This document shows, one piece after another, positions 32,904-41,197 of a stretch of DNA of 64,000 bases. The DNA is from Myxococcales bacterium (GTDB lineage: Bacteria > Myxococcota > UBA796 > SXON01). How positions within the stretch are numbered: the first letter of the stretch is position 1; the number at the start of each line of letters is the position of its first letter. The notes beneath the pieces are model-generated. The model was not told where the DNA came from. It was given only the letters and a program-made list of their open reading frames with translations, and searched no databases. The position numbers and the translations under genes are program-made. The stretch covers positions 105,784-169,783 of the forward strand of contig SHYX01000005.1 in assembly GCA_009692585.1 (NCBI GenBank), read 5' to 3'.

Positions 32904-34619
32904 TTATTGCTTGTACTTCACCTTTTCGGGGGCGACCGTCCAGCGCTCCAGGTTGTTGTATGGCGAGACCAGCCCGATTTCGGTGTTTTCGAAGCGCCCG
33001 TTCACGGCGACGATCTCGTCCAGCCAGTACAGGAAGGTGTAGGGCTGATCGTCATACACGATGCGTTGGAATTCGTTCCAGATCTCGGTTGCCCGCGCCG
33101 GGCTCGTCTCTCGCACGCCCTGGTCGATGAGCGCCTGGGCCTTGGGGTTCTGGTAGCTGAAGAAGTTGGATTCGCTGGCCCGGCCGAGCACCGTGCTCGG
33201 GTCCACCCACAACCCGGCCGACCAGCCCGTGAACGCCGCATCGAAGTCGCGACGCCGAAGTCGTTCTCCCATGGCGCCCCCGGCGATCGCCTCGAACTGC
33301 GCGTCCACGCCGATGGCCTTCCACTGTTCCTGTAGGATCGCGCTCACCAGGAGGTGGCGTGCGCTCCCGAGCGGCATGATGACGGTGAACCGGAAGGGCA
33401 CCCCGTTGCGGTCGACCACGCCGTCGCCATTGGTATCGGTCCAGCCCTCGCGCGCCAGCGTCGCTCTCGAGCTCTCCGCGTCGTACTTCAACGGGGTGAT
33501 TCCGTTCTCCCGCGTGGCACAGAGCTCGGGTGTGATCGTACTGACCGAGCGGATGGCGTAGGCCTTCCCGGACGCCTTCGACGTCAGGGCGTCGGCGATG
33601 ATCCGGTCGACGTCCACCGCCGTCGACAACGCCCGGCGCACATCGGGATCGGCGAAGAGCGGGTGGAGTGGCATCCCCGCCGGGTCGGGCCTCTTTCCCG
33701 CCTCCAACTCGGCCTTCCATGCCACCGGATCGATCGAATTCCACCCGACGTAGTCCTGGCTGCGGTACCCGCGGGTGTGCAGCTTGATCTCGGGGTGCTC
33801 CCGGATGAGCGCGTCGGCGTCGGCCACCTGGACCGACTCCATCAGGTCGATCCCGCCCTGCTGCAACTCCAGCAGTCGAGCGGCGTACTCGGGGATGATC
33901 CGAAACACCACGCGAGCGAGTCCCGGGAGGGCGCCGGGATAGCTGGGGTTGGGCTCGAGGGTGACACTCTTTCCCTTCTCCCAGGACTGCATCACCCAGC
34001 GCCCGGAGGACAGCGGCGACGTGGTGTTGAGGCTGTGACTGCGGAGGGCCGCGCGCTCAAAGGACGGATCCCCGAGGATGTGGCTCGGGACCAGCTGCAA
34101 CAGCGTGGTGTTCGCGGTCATCGCGGTGCGGTCACCTCTGGCGGTGAAGTCGTAGCGAAGGTGGTTCGCGTCGACCAGTACGGGCGACTCTGGAGTCAGC
34201 AAGGCCAGGTTTCCGGCCCGTAAGCTTCCGACAGCCGGGTCCCGGACCAGGTCGGCCAGCAGGCCCAGGTCACGGGGAGTGACCGGCGCGCCGTCGCTCC
34301 AGGCGAGGTCCTGACGCAGCTCGAGCGTCAGGCTCTTCCCGTCCTCGCTCCAGGTGGTCGAGCTGGCGAAGTCGGGCAGAAACGTCAGCTCGCAATCGAA
34401 CTCCGCCGTCAGGGGCCTGGCGCCGATCAAATCGATCAAACTAAGGTCGAATGCTGCCTGTGCCAGCGGGGACAGCAGGTCGTTGGGATCCATCTTGACC
34501 CCTACGACCAGGGTGTCCAGTCGGGCGGGGACGGCGTCGACGACCGCATCATCGACGGCCGTACCGCACGCCGCAAGCGCGAAAAGCCCAATGAGTGCTG
34601 CGCTGGAGCGGTAGGGCAT
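32904..34619 (-). CDS. ABC transporter substrate-binding lipoprotein, family 5 (peptide/nickel type)
   Basis: The 571-residue product begins with a lipoprotein signal (MPYRSSAALIGLFALAAC) and has the family 5 pattern: DLAWSDGAPVTPRDLG, SSGRWVMQSWEKGKSVTLEPNPSYPG, DVRRALSTAVDVDRII and a C-terminal WTVAP region. Such proteins deliver oligopeptides, nickel or other solutes to Opp/Dpp permeases. No permease or ATPase gene of that kind is adjacent, so it is an orphan here. Its start overlaps the divergent CotH-like reading frame. Confidence 0.9.
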   Translation of the reverse strand: MPYRSSAALIGLFALAACGTAVDDAVVDAVPARLDTLVVGVKMDPNDLLSPLAQAAFDLSLIDLIGARPLTAEFDCELTFLPDFASSTTWSEDGKSLTLELRQDLAWSDGAPVTPRDLGLLADLVRDPAVGSLRAGNLALLTPESPVLVDANHLRYDFTARGDRTAMTANTTLLQLVPSHILGDPSFERAALRSHSLNTTSPLSSGRWVMQSWEKGKSVTLEPNPSYPGALPGLARVVFRIIPEYAARLLELQQGGIDLMESVQVADADALIREHPEIKLHTRGYRSQDYVGWNSIDPVAWKAELEAGKRPDPAGMPLHPLFADPDVRRALSTAVDVDRIIADALTSKASGKAYAIRSVSTITPELCATRENGITPLKYDAESSRATLAREGWTDTNGDGVVDRNGVPFRFTVIMPLGSARHLLVSAILQEQWKAIGVDAQFEAIAGGAMGERLRRRDFDAAFTGWSAGLWVDPSTVLGRASESNFFSYQNPKAQALIDQGVRETSPARATEIWNEFQRIVYDDQPYTFLYWLDEIVAVNGRFENTEIGLVSPYNNLERWTVAPEKVKYKQ

Positions 34620-35443
34620 GCGGTGGATCCGACTCCGGGCGGCGGTTATACCACGACGTCCAGTCGCGCCCCGGCTACGATGGAAGCACGCTGTTTCTGG
34701 TGTGGGGGTGCCACGCAGGCGGCCCCGACGGGTCGCCGAATTCGACGGGGACCGACCCGATTGACGAGCTTCCCGGCGACGCAGCCGACACCGGGGAGGG
34801 CGGCGATACCGGTGAGCCCCCGGACGACTACGACTTCCTCTTCGGGCTCGACCGCGTCCACACCATCGACATCACCTTGTCCGACGGGAGCAAGCGGGCA
34901 CTGGCGCGTGCGCCGAAGGAGTACGTCGAAGGGGGAGCGACCATCGACGGCGAGACCTTCGGTCGCGTGGGCGTACGGCTCAAGGGTTCCGGGGCCTTCT
35001 ACGACCTGTCCGGAAAGGCGGCGTTCAAGATTGATCTCAACCGCTTCGATCCCGACCAGAGCTTTCACGGCAAGGGAAAGCTGACGCTCAACAACATGAC
35101 CCACGACGAGACGCAGGTGCACGAGGTCGTGGCCTATGCCGCCTTCGCCGCCGCTGGGTTGCCGGCGGCGCGCGTGGGCTACGCCTGGGTGACCGTCAAC
35201 GGCGCGACGTGTCAGCGCGACGAGGGCTGCAGAGCACACTTTGCCGCAGGCTCGGATCAGGTGCTCGCCGATCTCGACGCGGCCGGGCTCGAAGCACTCA
35301 TGGACGAGGCTGCCGCGCTTACGCGCCCTTACGTCGAGGATGATCCCCGCAATTTCATCGACGAACGAAACCTGGACGCGTCTATCGAGGTGATGAGGGC
35401 CTGGATACGGGACCGGAGCGAGGCCGTCGGCAACTGGTATTGA
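34595..35443 (+). CDS. CotH-like protein lacking the central kinase-like segment
   Basis: The 282-residue product contains a segment typical of the CotH spore-coat kinase family N-terminal half (GVRLKGSGAFYDLSGKAAFK, GKLTLNNMTHDETQVHEVVA, GYAWVTVNG) and then goes directly to a tail (LTRPYVEDDPRNFIDERNLD) like the C-terminal end of CotH proteins. The roughly 200-residue middle part with the catalytic residues is absent, as if deleted in frame. A lipobox-like FLVWGC is found about 40 residues in, so the real start is probably later than 34595, but no standard start codon fits; the first part also overlaps the divergent gene. Confidence 0.62.
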   Translation: MLRWSGRACGGSDSGRRLYHDVQSRPGYDGSTLFLVWGCHAGGPDGSPNSTGTDPIDELPGDAADTGEGGDTGEPPDDYDFLFGLDRVHTIDITLSDGSKRALARAPKEYVEGGATIDGETFGRVGVRLKGSGAFYDLSGKAAFKIDLNRFDPDQSFHGKGKLTLNNMTHDETQVHEVVAYAAFAAAGLPAARVGYAWVTVNGATCQRDEGCRAHFAAGSDQVLADLDAAGLEALMDEAAALTRPYVEDDPRNFIDERNLDASIEVMRAWIRDRSEAVGNWY

Positions 35444-35462
35444 CCTGGCCCTCGGCCGATCG

Positions 35463-36434
35463 TCAGCAGGTGGCGGCCGGCGGCTCAGGCAGCGTCAATC
35501 GGCGAAACACCTCTTCGAGTGAGTTCCGCTCGCGAGTGAGCTCCACCAGACGGAGGCCCTGGCTCGCCGCGACCTCGAACAGATCACCGCGCACATCGCG
35601 GTTGGCCATGACTTCGTACGGGTAGACGCCCCCGTCGTCAGCGGTCTGGAGGCGCACCGCGTGGACGTCGGGGATGGCCGCGATGAGCGAGCGCAGTTGC
35701 GCCTCGGGAAGGCGGACGGCGCCATCCGTATACGTGGCGCGGTAAAGATCGCCCCCGGCGACGGCGGCGTGCACGTCGTCGATGGGCGCGTCGGCGACCA
35801 GCTCCCCGCGGTTCAGGATGAGGACCCGGTCGCACGTCGCTTGCACCTCCTGCAGGATGTGGGTGCTGAGGATGACCGTGCGCGACTGTCCGATGCGTCG
35901 GATGAGGTTTCGAATCGCGAGGATCTGGTTCGGGTCCAGGCCGCTGGTCGGCTCGTCCAGGATGAGAATCGGCGGCTGGTGGAGGAGGGCCTGCGCAAGG
36001 CCGACGCGCTGTCGGTACCCCTTGGACAGCGTGCTCACCCGCTGACCCAGACGGTCGGCAATGTCGCACTCCTGCGCCACCCGCTCGATGGCCGCGGCGC
36101 GTTCGGCGCTGGCGAGTCCACGGACACGGCCGATGAACTCCAGGTAGTCGCGCACGACCATGTCGGCGTAGACCGGCGCGGACTCGGGCAGGTAGCCAAT
36201 CCGGGCTCGAACCGCGAGGCTGTCTGACACGCAGTCGAGCCCGTGAACCCGCGCGACCCCGCTACTGGGACACACGAATCCGGTGAGGATTTTCATCGTG
36301 GTGGTCTTCCCGGCCCCGTTCGGTCCGAGGAACCCGACGATCTCACCGCGTCGGATGCCAAATCCGATGTTCTTGAGCGCGGTGAAGGAACCGTAGGCCT
36401 TGGACAAGCCCTCGACCTCGATCGTCTCGTCCAT
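35463..36434 (-). CDS. ABC transporter ATP-binding protein (GldA/NatA-like), orphan
   Basis: The 323-residue protein has one ABC domain (Walker A GPNGAGKTTTMK, signature LSKGYRQRVGLAQALL, Walker B ILILDEPTSGLDP) and a C-terminal extension of about 100 residues. The LSKGYRQRVG signature is that of GldA and related ABC-2 exporters. Normally membrane-subunit genes follow; here the next gene on this strand is 0.8 kb away and unrelated. The start at 36434 fits the family; the frame beyond it is antisense to the next lipoprotein gene. Confidence 0.9.
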   Translation of the reverse strand: MDETIEVEGLSKAYGSFTALKNIGFGIRRGEIVGFLGPNGAGKTTTMKILTGFVCPSSGVARVHGLDCVSDSLAVRARIGYLPESAPVYADMVVRDYLEFIGRVRGLASAERAAAIERVAQECDIADRLGQRVSTLSKGYRQRVGLAQALLHQPPILILDEPTSGLDPNQILAIRNLIRRIGQSRTVILSTHILQEVQATCDRVLILNRGELVADAPIDDVHAAVAGGDLYRATYTDGAVRLPEAQLRSLIAAIPDVHAVRLQTADDGGVYPYEVMANRDVRGDLFEVAASQGLRLVELTRERNSLEEVFRRLTLPEPPAATC

Positions 36435-36506
36435 GCCGCGGCTTAGCACGTTGTTGGCGGCGGATCGAAGGCCGGCGTGGTATCCTGCGCGTCGCTCGGA
36501 GCTTGC

Positions 36507-37292
36507 ATGATTCTGTTCGCCATCCTCGCGGCTTGTAACGACAATACCCTTGCGGTCGACGGGGCCGAGGGTGTGGGCTCGGACACGACCGATGGCGGCG
36601 ACGAGCTCGACGCGACGTGGGACAATGCGCGGCTGGTGATCGAAGCGCCGCTCAGCGGTGCCTTCCTCCCGATGGAGGAAGACTCGGCGTTCACAGCGGT
36701 GGTCACGGGTTCCGACGGCACGGTCCTGGACTTTCCGGGCATCACCTGGACCAGTGACATCGACGCTGACTGGGCGCTGAGCGGGGCCGCGGCCATCGAC
36801 GGCCAACTCGGGATCGGCATCCATGCGATCACCGCGGAAGCGCGGCTCCCCAACGGCGATCGCCTCGCCTACACCGTGGGCGGCGTGCTCAAGCAGAGTG
36901 TCTACGCGGGCGTGTACGTCGGGGCGCTGTCGGTCACCGCGGACGCGGAATACAACGGCACGCCCATCTCGGTCGGCTGCAGCGGCGCGCTGACGATGAT
37001 CGTGGAAGCGGAGGGAAAAGTGGTGACCGGCGCCGCGGGCTGTCTGCTGAGCCTGCTCGGCTACGACATCGACACCGCCTACGATTTCGCGCTCGACAAC
37101 GATGCGGGCGACCTCTCCGGCGAGGCCGCGATAGACCTGTCTGTCTACAGCCTTCCGGTCGCGACCGAGGGTACGCTGAGCGAAGCGGGAGAGCTGGAAG
37201 GGAGCTTCGGCGCGGACGTGGCCGGTTTCCTCACGCTTGACGCCAATTACCGCGCCACGCTCATCACCCGCGACCTGTCGACCGTTCAGTAA
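36507..37292 (+). CDS. Putative lipoprotein, function unknown
   Basis: The 261-residue product starts MILFAILAACNDN with a good lipobox. An acidic Asp/Gly-rich linker is followed by an Ig-like beta domain (ARLVIEAPLSGAFLPMEEDS ... ITWTSDIDADWAL) and a second beta domain with one cysteine pair (VGCSGALTMIVE ... GAAGCLLSLLG). The first domain resembles bacterial Ig folds found in surface adhesins. The ATG at 36507 was preferred to 36477 because the lipoprotein signal starts there. Confidence 0.65.
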   Translation: MILFAILAACNDNTLAVDGAEGVGSDTTDGGDELDATWDNARLVIEAPLSGAFLPMEEDSAFTAVVTGSDGTVLDFPGITWTSDIDADWALSGAAAIDGQLGIGIHAITAEARLPNGDRLAYTVGGVLKQSVYAGVYVGALSVTADAEYNGTPISVGCSGALTMIVEAEGKVVTGAAGCLLSLLGYDIDTAYDFALDNDAGDLSGEAAIDLSVYSLPVATEGTLSEAGELEGSFGADVAGFLTLDANYRATLITRDLSTVQ

Positions 37293-37295
37293 CGA

Positions 37296-37985
37296 TCACC
37301 GAGCGCTGCCCGCCACTTCGAAGGCGAAGGCCTCCCAGGTGTCGGCGGTCGGGTCCAGGGGCACCAGGAATCCGTCGTGCCAGGTGACGAACGCGTAGCG
37401 GCCCGGACCCAGCTCCGGTCGCAGATGCTGGTGCTCCGGGCTCAATTGGGTCATGGGGACGTCGATCGAGGTGCCTGCGGGTGACCAGTAGCGCGAGCCG
37501 CCGGTGGTCGTCAGGCGGATTGCGCAACCCTCGGTGTCCAATGCGTGGAGGCGCCAGTCGGAGCCGTGGACGTCGAAGATCGAAGGATTCGGGGTCGTCG
37601 TGGGGAGGGTCGTGTCGGCGGCGAGGCAGAAGCGCTGCTCGGTGGCGTTGACCGTGCGCCGCAGCGGGCTGTGGGGAATGAGCGTCAGCGCCGGCTCGAG
37701 GTACAGCCCGACCACGGTCGGCCAGGGGACGAGCCGGACCTCCGCCGCAGGGGGCGCGAGCGCGCCCGTGGCGTCGATACTCAGTTGCTCGGCGGCGTGG
37801 GCGGGGTGGGACACGACGAAGTGGTGGAGTCCGCGCCTGCACCGCGCTCGAAAGGACCCGTCGGCGGCAGACACGGCGCTGCAGCCCGCGGCGGCGAGCT
37901 GCGCGCCGGCGATGGGCGCACCCGACGGCTCGCTGACGAGCCCGCTCACCTCGACCTCGCAGCCGAGCATCACGACGATGAGCAT
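37296..37985 (-). CDS. Putative lipoprotein with carboxypeptidase regulatory-like domain
   Basis: The 229-residue product begins MLIVVMLGCEVEVSG (lipobox LGC) and continues directly into VSEPSGAPIAGAQLAAAGC, the pattern of carboxypeptidase regulatory-like (transthyretin-fold) domains with SAADGSFRARC. The rest is a beta-rich region without recognised family. It converges with the neighbouring lipoprotein gene with a 3-bp gap. Probable surface or periplasmic protein. Confidence 0.62.
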   Translation of the reverse strand: MLIVVMLGCEVEVSGLVSEPSGAPIAGAQLAAAGCSAVSAADGSFRARCRRGLHHFVVSHPAHAAEQLSIDATGALAPPAAEVRLVPWPTVVGLYLEPALTLIPHSPLRRTVNATEQRFCLAADTTLPTTTPNPSIFDVHGSDWRLHALDTEGCAIRLTTTGGSRYWSPAGTSIDVPMTQLSPEHQHLRPELGPGRYAFVTWHDGFLVPLDPTADTWEAFAFEVAGSAR

Positions 37986-38000
37986 CAAGTCTGGTTGACC

Positions 38001-38222
38001 CTACCCGAGCAGGAGGACGTGATCGACCTTGGCGCCCGGGATGACCACCCGCTGCGCGGCCCCTTCCAGGCGGGTCCCCGTTTCGCTGAGCCAGGTGTCG
38101 ACAGCGACCACCCACCCCAGGGCCTTCTCTTCCTCAAGCACGCCTTCAACCGCGAGAGCGCCGCGGGGGATGTACCCCGGAAGCGTGAAGAACGGCTGTT
38201 TGAGGAAGATTCGCACGCGCAT
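38001..38222 (-). CDS. Small conserved-looking protein, function unknown
   Basis: A 73-residue protein (MRVRIFLKQPFFTLPGYIPR ... VVIPGAKVDHVLLLG) with balanced composition and GC-rich third positions. GGAG lies 5-8 nt upstream of the ATG at 38222. It ends 15 bp before the lipoprotein gene on the same strand and may be the first gene of that pair. The alternating strand pattern suggests a small beta barrel; no family recognised. Confidence 0.55.
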   Translation of the reverse strand: MRVRIFLKQPFFTLPGYIPRGALAVEGVLEEEKALGWVVAVDTWLSETGTRLEGAAQRVVIPGAKVDHVLLLG

Positions 38223-38282
38223 CGGGGCTCCAAACCGTGGCAAGGTGTAACGCGGAGCAAAGCAAGGCTGGCCAGATCCCTC

Positions 38283-38307
38283 TTGACGTGTCTATACTTG
38301 GACAGAC
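38283..38307 (+). promoter_or_regulatory. AT-rich promoter-like segment with short inverted repeat before cyclophilin gene
   Basis: TTGACG at 38283-38288 and TATACT at 38293-38298 lie just upstream of the ATG at 38313, and GTCT (38290-38293) mirrors AGAC (38304-38307). TATACT is close to the minus-10 consensus; TTGACG is too near to be its minus-35, so the exact promoter architecture is unclear. Confidence 0.3.
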
Positions 38308-38312
38308 TTATC

Positions 38313-39002
38313 ATGCGTTGCATCGGAATCATCGTTCTCCTAGTCCTGACACCCGTGGCTGGTGCGCGCGGGGCCGAGCCACTGGCGGTGTGGTTACGGC
38401 AGGTTGGGACGCCTCCGAGCGAGCACGGCGGTGGTGGCGCTTCGGTGGTTCTTGCGCCTCCTTCCCCGGAACTCGTGGCCGCGGGCGAGGTCCTGGTCGC
38501 AACGCTGCGGACCTCTCGCGGGAACATCGTCTGTCAGCTGGCGCACGAGGCGGCCCCCTACTCCGTGCGCACCTTTGTGGAGCTGGCCAGGGGGGTTCGG
38601 GAATGGGTGGACCCGCGGTCGGGCGCTCGAGTCCAGCGCCCGCTGTACGACGGCACGCTGTTTCACCGCGTTGTGCCCGGCTTTCTGGTGCAGGGCGGTG
38701 ACCCCGGGGGCACCGGCACGGGGGGGCCCGGCTTCGCGTACCCCGATGAGATCGCCGGCGACGCCGTTTTCGACCGGGCCGGAGTTCTCGGGCTGGCCAA
38801 CCGAGGTCCCAACACCAACGGCTCCCAATTCTTCGTGACGGCGGGCCCCGCACACCACCTGGACGGGCGCTACACGCGCCTGGGGCTGTGCGGAGACCTC
38901 GACGTCATCGAGCAGATCGCCGGCGTCCCGCGGGGAGAGGGGAATCGGCCCGTCGAGCCGGTCGTCCTTCGTAGCGTGGAGATTGTGGCGCGCCGGCGTT
39001 AG
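38313..39002 (+). CDS. ppiA: Periplasmic cyclophilin-type peptidyl-prolyl isomerase
   Basis: The 229-residue product has a Sec signal peptide (MRCIGIIVLLVLTPVAGARG) and a cyclophilin domain: LFHRVVPGFLVQGGDPGG (catalytic Arg), NTNGSQFFVT and a C-terminal VEPVVLRSVEIV strand. It isomerises proline bonds of exported proteins. It is followed 11 bp later by a second, homologous cyclophilin gene; the two share the same insert (a WxDPRSG segment), which marks a tandem duplication. Confidence 0.92.
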   Translation: MRCIGIIVLLVLTPVAGARGAEPLAVWLRQVGTPPSEHGGGGASVVLAPPSPELVAAGEVLVATLRTSRGNIVCQLAHEAAPYSVRTFVELARGVREWVDPRSGARVQRPLYDGTLFHRVVPGFLVQGGDPGGTGTGGPGFAYPDEIAGDAVFDRAGVLGLANRGPNTNGSQFFVTAGPAHHLDGRYTRLGLCGDLDVIEQIAGVPRGEGNRPVEPVVLRSVEIVARRR

Positions 39003-39013
39003 GCTCCGCCGCG

Positions 39014-39736
39014 ATGCTCCTCCTCCTCGCGCACCTGGCGTGCAAAGACCAGGCTTGTTTTGACGAAAACGAAAAACTCAAGATGCGCGTGGGCGATCTG
39101 GAGCGCGCCAGTGCGAGGCTGGAGCGGGACAATGACGCGTTGAAGGTGCGGGTCGAGCGCGCGGATGCGGAATCAGGCGACGTCGCCAACTCGGGTCGGC
39201 TGGGCGCGCTGGGGCTCAAGCCGGGCCAGACGCTTCTGGCCACCTTCAAGACCAGCATGGGCGACATCCACTGCACGCTCCGGCACCAACAGGCGCCCGA
39301 AACGGTGCTCAATTTCGTGCAACTTGCGCGCGGCGAGCGGGAGTGGACCGACCCCCGCAGCGGCGTCGTCCGCAAGACCCCGCTGTACAGCGGCACGATC
39401 TTCCACCGGGTCATCCCTGACTTCATGATCCAGGGCGGGGATCCGCTCGGAAACGGCACCGGGGGGCCCGGCTATGAATTCGCCGACGAAGTCGGAGACT
39501 TCACCGTCTTCGACCGCCCCGCCATCCTGGCCATGGCCAACGCCGGCCCCGACACCAACGGCTCGCAGTTCTTCATCACCGAGAACATGCCGACCCACCT
39601 CAACGGGAAGCACACGATTCTCGGGGATTGTGAAGAGCTGGACCTCGTCAAGAAGATTGCCCGGGTGCCCGCCGCCCGCAACGACCGGCCCGACGTCGAC
39701 GTAGTGCTCAACACGGTGGAGATCTCGGCGAAGTAG
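39014..39736 (+). CDS. Cyclophilin-type peptidyl-prolyl isomerase, lipoprotein with coiled-coil linker
   Basis: The 240-residue product has a lipoprotein signal (MLLLLAHLACKDQ), a charged coiled-coil segment (about residues 18-58) and a cyclophilin domain with IFHRVIPDFMIQGGDPLG and NTNGSQFFIT. The coil probably spaces the enzyme away from the membrane. Same operon as the soluble paralogue just upstream; together they give a free and a membrane-tethered foldase. Confidence 0.92.
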   Translation: MLLLLAHLACKDQACFDENEKLKMRVGDLERASARLERDNDALKVRVERADAESGDVANSGRLGALGLKPGQTLLATFKTSMGDIHCTLRHQQAPETVLNFVQLARGEREWTDPRSGVVRKTPLYSGTIFHRVIPDFMIQGGDPLGNGTGGPGYEFADEVGDFTVFDRPAILAMANAGPDTNGSQFFITENMPTHLNGKHTILGDCEELDLVKKIARVPAARNDRPDVDVVLNTVEISAK

Positions 39737-39764
39737 GCGGTGTCATACCGCCCGACGGTCGGAG

Positions 39765-40805
39765 TTAGCGCTCCGGCGCCGCGCGATCGGCCACCGCGAC
39801 CGCCACCGCGACGCCGCCGCTCGTCGTCTGCACCGCCAGCCCGATCGTGCCCCAGTTTCCGGCCAGTGCGTCGTGACCGCTGAGCGACCACCAGATGCCG
39901 TCCAGACAGTCCACGACGGTACGAGCGCGGCACTCGCCCGAGGCGCCGCCGAAGAATCCGGCCGCCGCCAGCTGGGTCTCGGCCGGGGGCAGGGTCTGGC
40001 CGGACAGGAAGGCGCGAAGTCGACCGCGCGCCACGGCGTCCAGCGCGGGATCCCGCTCGGCGGCGGCGCGCTGGTACCAGCGATCCAGGCCGTCCATGCG
40101 CAACAGCAGCTCCTCGTCCAGGTCGCCGGCCTCTTCGGCGCCCAACGCCCCGTAGAAGGGCGGCGTCTGCGGCGTCCGTCCGGCGACGTAGAGCGGGAAC
40201 GTCGCCACGAGGCCGATGTCGTCCCGCAGTTGCACCAGCCACTCGCCACGTTGGTCGACCACGAGCGCGCCTGCCGCGGTGACCGGTGCGCCATCGGGCG
40301 CGACCGCCTTCACGGTGAGGTCGGGAAAAGAGAGCTCCTGCCCGAGGGCCGGCTCCCTCGGGATCGACGGAAGGGTTCCGCGTCGCTCGCCGACGAGCAG
40401 AACCCAGTGGTCGCCATCTCGCCCACGAGCCCGAACCAGGCCGATGTCGTGTCCCAGCCTGGCCGCTGCGCTGGCGACCAGGTCGGCCGGGGCCTCGTCG
40501 AACGCGGCGGTGGCGAAGCGGGCCTCGCCGATGGCCCATGGATACCCCGCGAGGATGGCGCGCCATCGCAACGCTTGTGCGTCGACGATCCGCCGTTCGG
40601 AGAGGTCGATGGCCACGGCGCCCGCGGCGCCCGCGAGGGATTCGTCGACCAGGTGGGGCCAGGCCCGGGCCACCACCACGTCGCGCACGCGGCTCTCCAC
40701 ATGGACGTAGTTGGGTGACTGGAGGCTCGGCACCCGCGGCTGGGGCGGCCGCGTTCCCGAGGAGCTGCCGGTCGTCACGCAGGCCAGGAGAAACAACCAC
40801 CGCAT
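39765..40805 (-). CDS. Putative lipoprotein, function unknown
   Basis: The 346-residue product begins MRWLFLLACVTTGSSSGTRP, a lipobox signal. No known domain is evident. Recognisable parts are a segment WRAILAGYPWAIGEARFAT, a GDHWVLLVGERRG strand pair and an all-alpha region with GLDRWYQRAAAERDP. The DHWVLLVG part is reminiscent of CAP/SCP proteins but other CAP motifs are missing. TAGGCC lies close upstream of the ATG, in the gap to the divergent small gene. Confidence 0.6.
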   Translation of the reverse strand: MRWLFLLACVTTGSSSGTRPPQPRVPSLQSPNYVHVESRVRDVVVARAWPHLVDESLAGAAGAVAIDLSERRIVDAQALRWRAILAGYPWAIGEARFATAAFDEAPADLVASAAARLGHDIGLVRARGRDGDHWVLLVGERRGTLPSIPREPALGQELSFPDLTVKAVAPDGAPVTAAGALVVDQRGEWLVQLRDDIGLVATFPLYVAGRTPQTPPFYGALGAEEAGDLDEELLLRMDGLDRWYQRAAAERDPALDAVARGRLRAFLSGQTLPPAETQLAAAGFFGGASGECRARTVVDCLDGIWWSLSGHDALAGNWGTIGLAVQTTSGGVAVAVAVADRAAPER

Positions 40806-40915
40806 GGGGGGCGGCCTATCGGACTCGTCGCGCGCCGGCCGCCCCACAGACGAAACGCGACCGACCCTGGCATCCGGTCGCGCGGGTGCATAGGCGTGGC
40901 GGCACGGAGGCTCTG

Positions 40916-41194
40916 ATGGCCGAGATCGAAGTCAAGAGCGCGGCCGCGGAGGGTGGCAGGATCCTCACGCTGCGGGTGGCGATGGGCGGGCTCGCCGACC
41001 GCACGATCGACCGGGACACGGCGCTGGCGTGGCTCGCGGCGGGCCACTCTCTGATTCCCTGCTCCGGTCAAGGTCACCAACGCGCGCGGGGCCCGGCCAT
41101 CGAACGCGTGGAGGTGGATGGTGCGGCCTACCTACGGACGAACACCCGCGCGGACGCGGTGGACGACGTACACTTCCCCGCCGGCCACTGGTAG
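40916..41194 (+). CDS. Small protein of unknown function
   Basis: A 92-residue soluble protein (MAEIEVKSAAAEGG ... DDVHFPAGHW). A GGAGG site precedes the ATG at the usual distance. Codon composition is typical of the genome. The order of strands and the single cysteine (SLIPCSGQG) give no clue to function. It ends 3 bp before the convergent rsh gene. Confidence 0.6.
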   Translation: MAEIEVKSAAAEGGRILTLRVAMGGLADRTIDRDTALAWLAAGHSLIPCSGQGHQRARGPAIERVEVDGAAYLRTNTRADAVDDVHFPAGHW

Positions 41195-41197
41195 CCG

